Source: Ariolimax columbianus (Eukaryota > Mollusca > Gastropoda > Stylommatophora > Arionidae). Taken from it: DNA of 64,000 nt. Location: contig JAVGWX010000025.1 of assembly GCA_036924085.1 (NCBI GenBank), positions 25,769,488-25,833,487 on the forward strand, read 5' to 3'. The notes under the pieces are model-generated. The model made no database searches and was not told where the DNA came from. It saw only the letters and a program-made list of their open reading frames with translations. A program made the translations under genes and the position numbers. The first letter of the stretch is position 1, and every line of letters starts with the position of its first letter. Shown here one piece after another: positions 1 through 11,755 of the stretch.

Positions 1-783
1 TTCTGGATTCACAAATATGACTGAAAACAGTTTACTACTTCTTAGTCTTAGTCAACCTGTACTTCTTGAGGGTCGAATGTATTGTGAGCTGGGTGCACCA
101 AGGAGGAGGATGTTCTGCTTAGCGGGCTAGGCTGGAGCAGCTTATTACTGTCCTTATTTAATCCAATGGCTAAGCGGGTCTATTACACAACAAGTTATTA
201 CGCGAGAAACAAATGGGGTCAGCTCTAAATGGGGGTGGGGGGTGGGGGGTCCTGGAAACAAGGAATTATAATTAGCTTGGACCCTATCCGCGCTCAGCTC
301 GTGAGTTTATTGTGCTGTCGGAGACTGTGATACTAAAGGTGCTACTGGTATGTGATTGATGTGATTGGAGGAAGTAAACTGGCAACAAGGAATGACAGAA
401 CAGGCACTCCTGGTATAGTCGGCAATAAAACATTACAGGACCAAGCAACAATGCCTCCGAGCATTGAGAAGCAGGGAAGAATGTATACACTCAAATGGGC
501 TTTATAATGGCATCCATATATTGTAGTTATTGTTTGATATATGGGGTATAACTATCAGTGGCAGATTGTCTGCCCTAACCGCATGCCAGCTAAAAGTCTG
601 TTCAGAATATATATAGTTGGTGTGCAATGGTGTGTTTTGCGCTCGGCATCGCAACCTAGCGATGTCGGGGTCGGCTAGCACTTCTTCTGAGGGGCAAAAA
701 GTGAAATGAGTAGCCTGCCAATAAAGTGAACACACAAGTCAACCTCACCTCCAAGGTGGTGTACACTGGGAAACGAGGACCTT
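1..783. other. Unassigned sequence
   Basis: I recognise no gene, RNA or element here. A G-rich run lies near 228-250. Open frames are short and look like chance. Confidence 0.4.
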
Positions 784-947
784 GAGGCTGTAGCCACACT
801 AGGCAATTACTCGCTTGGGGAGACAGGCTCCTCTAGGTCAGATGCAGATGTTGGCTCGCTCCGGCTTAGAGAGGAGATGGGTTCCACCAAGAGACAACCG
901 CCCAAGATTCACTCATGAAGACACAACCACAATCAAATATGCAGACA

Positions 948-1000
948 AGGGTGTCTTCATGGGTGCCCCAACGACATCACCGGTTAAGGGATGTCCTCAT
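948..1000 (+). mobile_element. Relic of a LINE 3' end
   Basis: A stretch of about 45 bases resembles the extreme 3' end of the LINE relic at 7380-7756. Both contain TGTCTTCATG, then GCCCCAACGAC and CACCGGTTA. Only the tail of the element remains and no coding domain can be read. Confidence 0.4.
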
Positions 1001-1046
1001 ATATGTACACAGAATGTCAAAAATGTTCACCAGAAAGATAATAGTA

Positions 1047-1772
1047 GATCGTTTCAGTCATGACTGACTACAGCAGCCCATTCGAGTCATGATTGACGAC
1101 AGTAGCCGTTTTCAGGGATGATTGACTACAGTAGACCTTTTCAGGTATGACTGGCTATAGTAACCCCTTTTAGTCATGACTGACTAAACTAGCCCATTTC
1201 AGCAATGACTGACTATAATAGCCAATTTCAGTCATGCCTAACTATCGTAGCCTCTTTCAGTCATGACTGACTATAGTAGCCCATTTCAGTCATGACTAAC
1301 TATCGTAGCCTCTTTCAGTAATGACTGACTATAGTAGCCCCTTTCAGCCATGACTGACTATAGTAGCCCTTTTCATTCATGACCAACTATCGCAGCCTCT
1401 TTCAGTCATGACTGACTATAGTAGCCCATTTCAGTCATGACTGACTATAAAAGCCTCTTTCAGTCATGACTGACTATAGTAGCCCCTTTCAGTCATGATT
1501 AATTATAGTAGCCCCTTTCAGTCATGATTAACTATCGTAGCCTCTTAAAGTCATGACTGACTATAGTAGCCATTTCAGCTATGCCTGACTATAGTAGCCC
1601 CTTTCAGTCATGACTAACTGTAGTAGCCAATTTCAGTCATGACTGACTACAGTAGCCCTTTGTGTCTTAACTAACAATATTAACCCCTTTCAGTAATGAC
1701 TGACTATAGCAACCCCTTTCAGACATGACTGACTATAGTAGCCCCTTTCAGGCATGACTGACTATAGTAACC
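1047..1772. repeat. 29-bp minisatellite, about 25 copies
   Basis: The unit carries TCATGACTGACTATAGTAGC followed by CCCTTTCAG. Copies differ by substitutions such as TAGCC/TAACC and CTATAG/CTATCG, and there is little length variation. It is followed by a pyrimidine-rich stretch at about 1773-1830. Confidence 0.9.
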
Positions 1773-2159
1773 TTTCTTCTTCTTTTTCGCTCTCATTGTC
1801 GTCTTCTTTTTTTCTCTTATTCTGGTATACCTTTCAACGTCAGGTAATTTAGAGTTGTTCCAGAGGCAGACAACGTTTTAAGTGGGTGAATAACATCAAC
1901 AGATGGACTGAATAAAGCTACTTAGATCGCACCATTATGGGTAGGGGATAGAGCATCCATTGCAGCTGACCATTGATGTAGAGATGGCATCTGAACTAAG
2001 TGAAGAGATATCTAGAGCGAACCCTATTGTGGACCTCATGCACAGTGGCATACGCCGCTTGAGATATTTCAACCACTTTTTTCGTGGTCTGCCTTGAAGC
2101 CGTTGAATATAAACATCATTGTTTGCTGGACGGACGCTGTGTTGTGTTAGACAAAGATG

Positions 2160-2585
2160 ATAGTGGAATTCCAGAATTACAATTAAGAGGAAAGACTCAG
2201 AGAAACCAGCCTACAGTGTCTAGAAGAGATAAGAATTCATGGTGACAATTCAGGTTTATACGATGATCAGAGGAATGGATAAATTAAACTATAATAAGTT
2301 TCTTTTTATTAATACAGCCGCCCACAAGAACAAGAGGGCATAGCTACAAGCTGACTAAAGAGAGGTCCAGATTAGATATTAGGAACTATTTTTTTAGTCA
2401 GAGAGTGGTGACTGCTTGGAATGCATTGCCAGGAGAGGTAGTGGAGGCAGGGACAGTTAATGCATTAATGAATAAATTGGATATGCATAGCTTTTAGAGC
2501 AAGGCGATATAAATGTAACTGGTTGTATACAGACTCTGCAGGGTGTTCTAAGCCAGTATAAAGACGTTAGGTTAAGGTAAGTTAA
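2160..2585 (+). pseudogene. CR1-like LINE, 3' terminal fragment
   Basis: Plus-strand translation with frameshifts gives the typical end of a CR1/L2-group reverse transcriptase ORF: a GIPELQL-like segment, then YKLTKERSRLDIRNYFF, then VVTAWNALPGEVVEAGTVNA, ending at a stop near 2500. The 3' UTR that follows has a GGTTAAGGTAAGTTAAG tail. The same protein end occurs at about 9790-9975. The endonuclease and the catalytic RT motifs are missing, so this is a dead 5'-truncated copy. CR1 versus L2 is not resolved from this fragment. Confidence 0.75.
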
Positions 2586-3372
2586 GTTAGTCGTCTTCCG
2601 TGGGCAAACCATTTTAGCTGCTGCCTTTTGATGTAGTCTAATACTGGTGTTGTTCTCACTAGTTTTCTGACGTCAACGTTTCTGATTCGGATTACAATAT
2701 TTTTCGCTGGAATTTCATTTGTGCTGTTAGGATTTATTGTTTTTCAATTCAAGTTAGTGTCCTGTTTTGACATTCGTAGCATAGTGTCGGTATATTAATT
2801 ATTTGTTATATATTATTTATAATTTTTAATAGTTCTTGTAGCTTGCTGGTTGTACATACTTCTGATTAGTCTTCGACTAATACAATTCGTATATTGCTGA
2901 CTCATCGATAGCGTGCCATCCTTTAACAAGCAGCCATTAATTGACAAGAGTATGACGCCCCTAGCGTGCTTGTCAAGCCAGGTTATCAGCTAATGTTAGT
3001 GCTATAAACACTGGGTGGACAAGAGCTGCAGATCAATAGACATTCTTGTTATGAATGGATTTTACAAAGTGCTTATGGGAATACGCTTTATCTGCTGGCG
3101 CGTGAAACTGTGTTGATTATAGGAAGAAGTTGGGTTTGTTGTCGGAGTTGACACCTTTGTTTGTTACAGGGAACAGTCATCTTTGATGGAGATTGTACTA
3201 ATATTTAGTCTTGGGAGATGTTCATTTTGATGGAATTTATTTGTTTGTTACACGGAGAAGTTATTTGGGATATATTTTGTGCTTTTGTTTGTTAGAGAGG
3301 TAATAATTTAAAGAAAGAGTTTGTGGTATTGGTCGATTCTGTAGACAAAGACGTAGGAGACAAGGAGAATAT
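2586..3372. other. Unassigned AT-rich sequence
   Basis: No gene is recognised. Around 3160-3310 degenerate GTTTGTTA-type motifs recall the small array at 4800-4995 and may be decayed copies of it. Confidence 0.4.
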
Positions 3373-3790
3373 TTAATATTTAATCGACCACAAGTAGATA
3401 GGGCGATATTTCTCCAGGCGTCTTGTGTCAGCCTTCAAGTGGATGAGTATAGCTTTTGGGGTGTCCCATTGATCTGGAATTCGCTCCTGTGTGAAGCACT
3501 TATTAAATAAATGAGAGAGTTGTAGTGCTAGAATGTCTCCTCCCGCCTTAAGGATGTCTATGGTAATTCTGTCTACTCCTGTGGCAGACTTTGTCTGTTG
3601 GATCGCATGGGTGATCTCATCAGGTTCAATCAATTGAACAGGTTCTCTCCGGTACTTTTTGGACCACCTCCTTCGATGAGAAAAGGTTAGTGTAGTACTG
3701 TTGGCACACTGTCTCTATGGCCCGTCTGTCTGTTGAGGTAGTGTTATCACGAGCTGGAGAAGTGGTCAAGCCGTTTGTGTCGTGTTCAGA
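3373..3790 (-). pseudogene. LINE (family E) reverse transcriptase fragment
   Basis: The minus strand encodes the start of a non-LTR reverse transcriptase: EITHAIQQTKSATGVD, then ILKAGGD, LSHLFNKCF, IPDQWDTPKAILI and RRLEKYRPI. This is the usual spacing of the RT entry region. The reading is split over two frames that meet near 3630, so at least one frameshift is present. Homology stops after the YRPI block at 3373, before the catalytic aspartates. A 22-bp repeat borders its upstream side. It is probably related to the C-terminal family E relics at 18975-19545 and 35300-36215, but this fragment does not overlap them. Confidence 0.7.
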
Positions 3791-3846
3791 TGGTCGAGGT
3801 TCGATTTCGAGCTGCGACGGTCGGTCCATGATGTAAATTTTTTTCC

Positions 3847-3912
3847 GGAGATCCCTGGGTTCATCGCTGGAGATACATGGGTTCATCGCTGGAGATCCCT
3901 GGGTTCATCGCT
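3847..3912. repeat. 22-bp triplication
   Basis: Three head-to-tail units begin GGAGATCCCTGGGTTCATCG. The middle unit differs by a few bases (ATACAT for ATCCCT). Confidence 0.85.
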
Positions 3913-4134
3913 AGAGCTACGGAGTTCGTGCTTTGTGCGATGCTCTCGACAGATGGGGTACCCACCTGCCGAGAGAGACCGAGCTAAACTGGTGAAATAA
4001 AAACGAGGCATTGAAGTCGAGCCCCCGATTAACGTTTTTTTCTTCTTTTTTTTTAAAGTGTTATCGGCCAATTTCAGTGTTTGAAGAATGGTCTTTTTCT
4101 GCGCCATGCTCTTACGACATCTTACTACACTGAG

Positions 4135-4745
4135 CCTATTTTCAGCTGCCTCAACCAGCCTTCGTGTCTGATGTTGCTCGCAGTCAGCATTGAGCTGCCT
4201 TAACTAGCCTTCGTGACTGATGCTGCTTGCAGTCAGCCTTGACCAGCCTTCGTGTCTGATGTTGCTCGCAGTCAGCATTGAGCTGCCTTAACCAGCCTTC
4301 ATGTCTGATGTTGCTCGCAGTCAGCATTGAGCTGCCTTGACCAGCCTTCGTGTCTGATGTTGCTCGCAGTCAGCATTGGGCTGCCTTGACCAGCCTTCGT
4401 GTCTGATGCTGCTCGCAGTCAGCATTGATCTGCCTTGACTAGCCTTCATGTCTGATGCTGCTCACAGTCAGCATTGACCAGCCTTCGTGTCTGATGTTGC
4501 TCGCAGTCATCATTGAGCTGTCTTGACCAACCTTCGTGTCTGATGCTGCTCGCAGTCAGCCTTTACCAGCCTTCGTGTCTGATGTTGCTCGCAGTCATCA
4601 TTGAGCTGTCTTGACCAACCTTCGTGTCTGTTGCTGCTTGCAGTCAGCCTTAACTAGCCTTCGTGTCTGATGTTGCTTGCAGTCAGCATTGAGCTTCCTT
4701 GACCAGCCTTCGTGTCTGATGCTACTCGCAGTCAGCCTTGAGCAT
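4135..4745. repeat. About 49-bp minisatellite, 12-13 units
   Basis: The unit contains CTTGACCAGCCTTCGTGTCT, TGATGTTGCTCGCAGTCAGC and ATTGAGCTGC. Some copies lack the ATTGAGCTGC part and are about 14-17 bases shorter. Confidence 0.85.
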
Positions 4746-4799
4746 ATGATGTATTCTTTTATTTAGTTCGCTTAACGCGATCGTGTTAAGTGTGCCATT

Positions 4800-4995
4800 G
4801 AGTTGGTACTATTGTTTTATTACAAGGAGAACATATTTGTGAGGGAGATTGTACAACCGTTTGTTAAAGGGAGAACATCTGGGGGGGGGGGGCAGTTTGT
4901 ACTATTGTTTGTTTCAAAGAGAAAATATTTGTGAGGGAGTTTGTACAACTGTTTAATGTAGGGAAAACATGTTTTGTGAGTTGTTCTATTGTTTG
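4800..4995. repeat. Degenerate repeat of about 57 bp
   Basis: About three copies carry AAGGAGAACATATTTGTGAG followed by GGAGTTTGTACAACTGTTTG. A run of ten G residues interrupts the second copy. Confidence 0.6.
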
Positions 4996-5079
4996 TTATA
5001 GTTGTTGTTATATATACACGCATCAACATCAAGCGATACAAACATGTAAAGTGTAAGTAGCATTTCAGTTGTGGCACGT

Positions 5080-5475
5080 GCCTACATACAAGGCTCATCA
5101 TGACAACGCACCCGCCCATTCTTCGCATCTAAATCAGACTTTCTTTGCCAAACACAACCTTCCTCTGCTTCACCAGGCTACCTATTCTCCCGACATGGAT
5201 CCTTCCGATTCTGTTCCTCAAGTTGAACATCCACATCCCCTGAAAGGGACCCACTTTGAGTCACAAGAAGAGATTATGTGGAATGCGACGACCCAGCTGT
5301 ACACTATTCCAAAAGAGGCCTTCCTGAATTGCTTCGAACAATCGCAGGACCACTTGGAGGAGTGTGTGTAGTCCCAAGGAGAGTATATTAAACGGGATTA
5401 AGCTTTCAAACCTCCAGCTGGGTAATTGCATTTTTGCAGCTAGAGGTCGAATACTTTTTGAACAAGTCTGGTACA
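5080..5475 (+). pseudogene. Mariner transposase, C-terminal relic
   Basis: The plus strand encodes the end of a mariner-type DDE transposase. HDNAPAHSS holds the second catalytic Asp. YSPDMDPSD follows, and its last Asp lies 34 residues further on, which is the DD34D spacing of mariner. Downstream come LKGTHFESQEEI and IPKEAFLNCFEQ, as in the family C-terminus. A TAG stop after LEECV precedes SQGEYIKRD and a second stop, so the frame closes about 12 codons early. The N-terminal DNA-binding half and the first Asp are absent. A possible degraded 3' terminal repeat ends near 5470 at an (AT)n tract. Confidence 0.85.
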
Positions 5476-6690
5476 TATATATATATATATATTTACATAA
5501 CCTGTTAACAGTGAAGAAGGCAAAAAATCACTTTGTTTTGATTCCATTGACACGATTGAGCTTGTGGGAAACTGAAGTGTCTTGTGTTATTCTCGTTGCA
5601 TCAGTCATTGTAAACCCGTTCCGTTACACAATCACTCTAGTGTCATCTATCCAATTGCCTCGTATACGTCCTCTTTCTCTGAATCCAGATATGCTAGCAT
5701 TGCGAGAAATCAGTGGAAATTGATGATGGGGTACTACTCTCAGGACAATAAACCGAATAGACTTTGTTGTTGGTTGCCTGGAAGTATAGGACGTGTTGCC
5801 TACAATCATTTGAATGTCGTTGTTTCTCATTGTCCTTTCTGATACCATCGATGACCTTTTTCAAGCACTTAATTTCACAATCGAAATTATGCTTATTTAA
5901 TTGGCTATTACACACACATACCTGTACAACTCATGGTACATAAGAGTGACTAAGCGAAGTGAATGTGTATATTTGGGACAATCATATTCGTGTCAAACAA
6001 ATAACATCGCTGCAATGTTTCATAGCGCGTTCACAAACATTGCTTCCATCGAAACACAGATCCTTTAGGATTTTGGAGGCATAACCAGCACTCGACAGCA
6101 GCAGCACTGCAAAGTGGCCCCTGCTGTGTTCTCGTGGTGCTGGATTAGGGCAACTAATAAGGAAGATTAGCTGAAATGTTCTACATACCCAAAGCTCTCA
6201 GCATGAAAGCCATAAAGTGATGAGCAGGTGGAGATGGCATCAGAAAAGGCTTCAGAAAGAATAATAGATTAGCATGTTATGGCTAAAGAACTAAGTGGTC
6301 TCGACGGAAGAGCTGGAGATACGATGGGTGTGTCTAGGATGGGGGATTTCTCACAAAATAAGGAAATACAGAAAAAATGGTTAATTAAGTGAAATGTGAG
6401 AATTACCGAGAGTATCCGTCGGATTTCGTGTACATATATTAAAAAGCATGCCAGGAATTCAAGTCGGAAACTGAAAGTATTGTAGTGAGAAAACATGCTT
6501 TTAATCTGTTTTCTCAGTTTCCTGACACGAGTAGTTCGGGAACAGACTCTGCAGGCACGTGACGCACAACAAAATCCAGCGTGAAAAATAGACGAGTTAA
6601 AAGAGTAATAAAGATTGTAATGGATAAACCATGAGGATAGCTTTTAACACCAGGACACGTGAACAGAATAACGCAGTAATAAGTGCCTTC
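5476..6690. other. Unassigned sequence
   Basis: No gene, RNA or repeat family is recognised. Overlapping open frames on both strands around 5580-5915 are short and have no recognisable domain. Confidence 0.4.
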
Positions 6691-6771
6691 AGATGATTGA
6701 GGATTTGCTACAGTTCGGCTCAAGCAACCGGCCAGTCTCCAGACATACAGTTGTTGGTTTAAATACTATTA

Positions 6772-7124
6772 TTTATGTATGTAAATATGCATGTTTGTAT
6801 GTATGTATGTATGTATGCATGTATGTGTGTGTGCATGTATGTATGTATGCATGTTTGTATGTATGTATGTATGCATGTATGTATGTGTGTATGTATGTAT
6901 GTATGCATGTGTGTATGTATGTATGTATGTATGTATGTATGTATGTATGTATGTATGTGTGTATGTATGTATGTATGTATGTATGTATGTATGTATGTGT
7001 GTATGTATGCATGTATTAATGTATGCATGTATGTATGTTAGTATGTATGTATGTATGTATGGTAGTATATATGTATGTATGTATGCATGTATGTATGTTA
7101 GTATGTTAGTATGTATGTATGGTT
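6772..7124. repeat. (TATG)n microsatellite
   Basis: About 350 bases of TATG/TGTG/CATG tetramers. They give spurious open frames of Tyr-Val-Cys-Met on one strand and His-Thr-Tyr-Ile on the other. Confidence 0.95.
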
Positions 7125-7379
7125 AAAGGAATGGCATGGGAAACAAACGACAGTGGGTTTGATAAACGACACAAGTGATAATCAGAAATAGAGATCCATG
7201 ATCACAAACGCCAACAGACATGGCACACGATAATGCTATCTTTACTTTTCGTTCACAGCGGAAACCAGCGAGTCACTCATACAAACCAGGGTCTTCAAAT
7301 GTTAAGGACGGATATGGTATTTGTAGACAATGCTAAGGAGGTGGCGTTTTATTATACTTATTATACAGTACATATAACT

Positions 7380-7756
7380 AGATGTTTCCGAAAACGTTTA
7401 AACGTCACGTACAAAGATCGATTTACAAATGAGGAAATACGAGATATAATTACAACAGCAATAGGGTCTTTTGAAGACCTCTTGCCAACTGTCAAAAGAA
7501 GGAAACTCACTTGGTACGGTCACATATTGAGAACAAATGGTCTTGCAAATACGATCCTGCTCGGAAAGGTGCAAGGCAGACGACAAAGAGGCCGGCCATA
7601 AAAGAGATGGGAGGACAACATGAAAGAATGGACCAATCTCCAACCAGAAGAGTCACATGCAGCGGCATCTGACAGAGAGGGGTTGCGTGGGGTTGTGAGA
7701 ATGTCTTCATGTGTGCCCCAACGACCTCACCGGTTACGGGATGACCTGACCTGACA
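7380..7756 (+). pseudogene. LINE 3' end (C-terminal ORF fragment)
   Basis: The frame reads RCFRKRLNVTYKDRFTNEEI, KRRKLTWYGHILR, LLGKVQGRRQRGRP, a TAA stop, then KRWEDNMKEWTNL and the terminal EGLRGVVRMSSCVPQRPHR. This WYGH...GRRxRGRPxxRWxDxxxEW pattern is the C-terminal region of many animal non-LTR reverse transcriptase ORFs. The internal stop and the missing RT core show it is inactive. The 3' end matches the short relic at 948-1000. Confidence 0.8.
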
Positions 7757-8458
7757 TATAACTATGCAGGATGATTTATCATCTGGCAGCAACAATAAAA
7801 GTGTATGGGGAGTAATAGATAATGGGGGTGAAAGAAAAGTGACTGGATTATGCTACAGATGTCCTTCAAGTACAACAGAGGGAGATCGGGAGCTAATTAG
7901 TAACATAAAAAGGCTATCACCAGGGAAATGGTAATTAATGGGGGATTTCAATTTTCTTGAAATAAAATGGGATATGGTAGAAGCATATGCAGTCAAATCC
8001 TTTTGCGAAGTGCATAGCTGACACTTTTTTGTTTCAGCATGTAGAGGAAGCTACCAGAAGCAAAAACACACTGGACCTAATACATACTACATAGAAAAAT
8101 GTGATTGAAAACTTTATCGTTGGGGAACTGTTTGGCTCAAGCGAACATCAGATCATCTGTTTGGATCTGATATCAAGGAGAGAAGTAGGCAGATGTTCAG
8201 AAGATGAAAATGGCAGCGAGCCATATAATCTAGAAAGATGTTGTCAGAGTTACAGATGTTGAACAAGAGTGGGAGAGTTTCAAAACAGTTTTGGAACAAC
8301 TAAAAGGGAAATGTGTTCCATGTAGAGAGGTAAGACCCAAGCATAAAAAGTGGATAACTAGATTTGTAGTGAAATGTAGAAGAGCAAACAATATAGCATG
8401 GACACAATATATAGATGAAGGTAAATCGAAAGAAACATATTTAAAATATTTAGACAAA

Positions 8459-8835
8459 GGTTTATTAGGGCAGATACATGGTCAAATGGGAAACAACATA
8501 CTGGCTACACAAACAATGATGCCCATTACCAGTTGAACAGAAGATAGCAGGTCGTGGTCTTCAGGCTCCACACTGGCCACAACAGACTGAGGTACCACCT
8601 ATTCAATAAAATGGAGATAGGTGGCACTGACGAATGCTCGTGTGGTACAGAGAAAATGACCGCTGAACATCTGCTGCAAAATTGCCCGACATACGAGGAC
8701 CAGAGAAAGCACATGTGGCCATCACCAGCGCCAACACTAGACAAGCCCTATGGCAGTGTCGACAGCGTCAGGATGACAGCTGCTTTCTTTGAACAAATTC
8801 AAATTGACGTCTGACAGCGTACGAAGAAGAAGAAG
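8459..8835 (+). mobile_element. Family A LINE, 5'-truncated nested copy
   Basis: The sequence encodes the C-terminus of family A: VVFRLHTGHNRLRYHLFNK, the zinc-knuckle-like CSCGTEKMTAEHLLQNC, and TAAFFEQIQIDV, then TGA, CAGCGTACG and (AAG)n. It lies in the CR1 linker between a 16-base target-site duplication. The left copy is AAAATATTTAGACAAA at 8443-8458. The right copy differs by one base at 8836-8851. It is therefore a 5'-truncated target-primed insertion younger than the CR1 copy. A frameshift lies near the 5' end. Confidence 0.9.
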
Positions 8836-9037
8836 AAAATATTTGGACAAACATAGCTCCGAAATTGAATAAAACACAACAGAAAATAGACTTCGAAAAA
8901 TAACTTACTAAATGGATCAAGACTGATAGTAAAAGCTTATATTCTTATGTTAGAAATAAACAAAAAACGAAAAATAAGGTAGGTCTTCTCATAGATAGCA
9001 CAGGTAAAATAATAAGAGAACATAAGAAATAAGAAGG

Positions 9038-9680
9038 CAGATAGTGAACATAAATAAGGAGTACTCTGAGTGGTGTGAAGTAAAAAGTGGCGTGCCACAG
9101 GGCTCGGTTTTGAGACCGATATTGTTCTTGATACAAGTATATGTAAACGATTTGGACAGTGATATAGGATCCATGATTGAAAAATTTGCGGACGAAACAA
9201 AACTATATAGGAGTGTCTCATCTATAGCAGAGGTGGATATATTGAGATCGGCTTTATATCAAATTCGAGACTGGTCTGTGAGATGGTAAATAGAGTTTAA
9301 TGTAGATAAATGTACAGTCATCCATATGGTAAGATCCAATATGGTACATAATTACAGAATTGACGAGAACAATATTAGATAGATAGATAAGGAAAGGGAC
9401 CTAGGGGTTATAATAGAGCACACAGGTAAAGTGAGTGGATAAGTACAGGTAACAGTGAATAAGGCAAATGCAATGTTAGGTATGGTAAACAAAAATATTA
9501 AACATAGAAACAAGGAGGTGATAGTCAAACTGTATAAAGCTTTAGTTAGACCTAGATTGGAGTACTATGTGCAGGTCTGGAATTTTTATCGTAGATGAGA
9601 TATAAATATGCTAGAAAGGATACAAAGAAGAGCGATACAACTGATAGGGGGATTCCAGAATTACAGTTATGAGGAAAGAT
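9038..9680 (+). pseudogene. CR1-like reverse transcriptase core relic
   Basis: The first open stretch (to 9289) has KSGVPQGSVL (motif B) and FADETKLYR at the catalytic box, where FADDTKLYR is usual, so the second catalytic Asp is Glu. After a stop at 9288 the frame continues with DLGVIIEHTGK, LYKALVRPRLEY and MLERIQRRAIQLIGGF, with two further stops. The RT fingers and first catalytic Asp are absent. The replaced Asp and the stops make it non-functional. Confidence 0.8.
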
Positions 9681-10004
9681 TAAAATAAAACCAGCCTACA
9701 ACGTCTAGAAAAGAGAAGAATTCGAGGTGACGTAATACAGGTTTATAAGATAAAAACAGGTAAGGTTAAATTAGACTATAACAATTTAAAAAAAAATAAA
9801 AATACAACCACCAACGAGAATAAGAGGGCACATATACAAATTAGCTAAAGAAAGTTCCAGATTGGATATTAGGAAATATTTGTTTAGAGAATGGTTAATG
9901 CTTGGAATGCATTGCCCCAGGAAGTAGTGGAAGCAGGGACAGGTAATGCATTTAATAATATATTGCATGCGCATTGCTATATTGCAGCCGTATATTGAGA
10001 ATCG

Positions 10005-10375
10005 ATCTATCTACCTTCAGTTCACCTGTGTCATTAGATGACATATCGAGGTGCGATCACCTTTGTTTCACATTATTTTTAGCAGACGAAACATCCAGGT
10101 CACTGGCCAGGGCAATCCCAGCAAATGTTTCCAGCAGTTAGTTTGGAAGATCCTTGGAAAAAGGATCGCTTATTTGTATGGCTAGTGGTGGTGGAGGTGT
10201 TAATTAGAGCAAGGTAGACCCGCAGCCTGTTAGACGCCACCTACACCGCTCCGATAACCACACACTTTTTTCGACATATTCTCTGTGGGGCGAGAATCCC
10301 TAGAATAATTTGAGTAGATTTTTTAAACTTGAATTGTGTCCAGTCAGCGGCCGTTAAGCCTACTCTTTTCGATTT
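10005..10375. other. Unassigned sequence
   Basis: Nothing recognisable was found in these 370 bases. Confidence 0.4.
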
Positions 10376-11259
10376 CTAACTGTTAAAGACTTTCCAGACT
10401 TTTTCAAATGACTTTTCCAGGTTCACCCACATCGCTACTGTGTGTTTCTGTGCCTGGTAGGCATCTTCTATTTCCTGGGCTATGAGGATGACCTGGTCCT
10501 CAGTGGATCTGTGCTGTCTAAAGCCGGCTTGCTGTGGAATTAGTATTCGTTTTTCTTCCAGATGCCACATCAGTCTGGTGTTTATCATACGTTCCATCAG
10601 CTTGCTGACACAGCTCAGTAGGCTGATAGGCCTGTATCCATTTGTATTTGTTTTGTCTTTTCCTGTTTTTGGTACTGGTACAAGTACTGCGTCTTTCCAT
10701 GCCTGGGGTACAATTCCCCTTTTCCAGCTTTGGTTCAGGACCGATAGCAGTTTACTCTTCGCTGTTTAGGCCCAGCCCCATCAGTATTTCGTTTTTTATC
10801 CCGTCTTTTCTGGGAGATTTCCTTTTCTTTAATGTTCTCATGGCCTCTTCCATTTCGCTCATTGTTAATTTGACCATCATATGCTCTTCAGGGGCCGTAT
10901 TGATGTTGTCGTGCCCCTTTTGCTCTTAACTAATGTATGGATGCCTATCTGCAGGGACCTCGATGTGGTTTGCTCTGGCATAGTGATCGACAAAAGCGTT
11001 TGCGGCTTTCTTACCAGTGAGCAAGTTTTCGCCCTGCTTGATGGTAATTTGTTTGTTTGACGGGGTTTCGTCGTTCATGGCTCTGACTAGCTTCCATAGC
11101 TTGTTCCATTCTTTGTCCAGGTTGAGGCTTTCCGTTTTGTTTTTCCACCTCTCCCTTGCTGTTTGGTTAAGAGTGTATTTGTATTTCGCCGTGGCGGCTT
11201 TGAGGGCGATGTTTGCCTCCGTAGATTGTTCTCGCTCTGCCATGTTCCTAGCCACTGTG
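10376..11259 (-). pseudogene. Family A LINE, internal fragment (linker and RT N-terminus)
   Basis: The minus strand begins with the endonuclease-RT linker (MAEREQSTEANIALKAATAK, LNLDKEWNKLWKLVRAMNDE, GKKAANAFVDHYARANHIEV). It continues into the RT fingers with frameshifts at about 10750 and 10920 and ends in QQAGFRQHRSTEDQVI and TVAMWVNLEKSFEKVW. In the better copy at 36459-38339 this last motif is TVAVWVDLEKAFDKVW, so the first catalytic Asp is Asn here. Both ends are truncated and there is no (GAA)n tail, unlike the other copies. It may have been trimmed after insertion. Confidence 0.85.
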
Positions 11260-11279
11260 ATTTGAATCCGCGACCTCCA

Positions 11280-11755
11280 TCACCCTAGGCAAACACATTG
11301 CCTCAAGACCCTTGGGTCAACCCGCGTCCTCCATCACCCTTACCTCGAGACGACTTGGCCAACACGCGATCTCCGTCACCCTAGACGAACACTTTACATC
11401 GAGACGACTGGGTCAACCCGCGACCTCCATCACCCTTAACTCGAGACGACTGGGCCAACCCACGAGCTCCATCAGCGTAGACGAACACCTTACCTCGAGA
11501 CGACTGGGCAACCCGCGACCTCCATCACTCTAGACGAACACCTTACCTCGAGACGACTGGGTCAACCCGCGACCTCCATCACCCTTAACTCGAGACGACT
11601 GGGCCAACGCGCGACCTCCATCACTCTAGACGAACACCTTACCTCGAGACGACTGGGCCAACCTGCGACCTCCATCACTCTAGACGAACACCTTACCTCG
11701 AGACGACTGGGTCAACCCGCGACATTCATCACCCTAGGCGAACACCTTAAGTTGA
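11280..11755. repeat. About 54-bp minisatellite with shorter variant
   Basis: The unit contains ACCTCGAGACGACTGGGTCA, ACCCGCGACCTCCATCACCC and TAGACGAACACCTT. Alternate units lose most of the TAGACGAACACC segment (CCCTTAACTCGAG). Confidence 0.85.

Larger units (their letters stand above)
7757..10000 (+). mobile_element. CR1-like LINE, decayed, with nested insertion
   Basis: Order on the plus strand: an AP-endonuclease region at 7760-8200 (SVWGVIDNGG, GLCYRCPSSTTEGD, LMGDFNFLEIKWD with several stops); a linker at about 8290-8458 (RPKHKKWITRF); an interrupting family A fragment (8459-8835); the linker resumed at about 8836-9035 (YSYVRNKQKTKNKVGLL, STGKIIREHKK); and an RT core that starts only at the SGVPQGS motif. 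The N-terminal RT motifs are missing, which implies an internal deletion at about 9030-9040. The C-terminal end at 9790-9975 matches the relic at 2160-2585. There are many stops and frameshifts. Confidence 0.8.

Noticed and set aside
6693..7126. Overlapping Tyr-Val-Cys-Met and His-Thr-Tyr-Ile open frames
   Set aside because: Products of the (TATG)n microsatellite.
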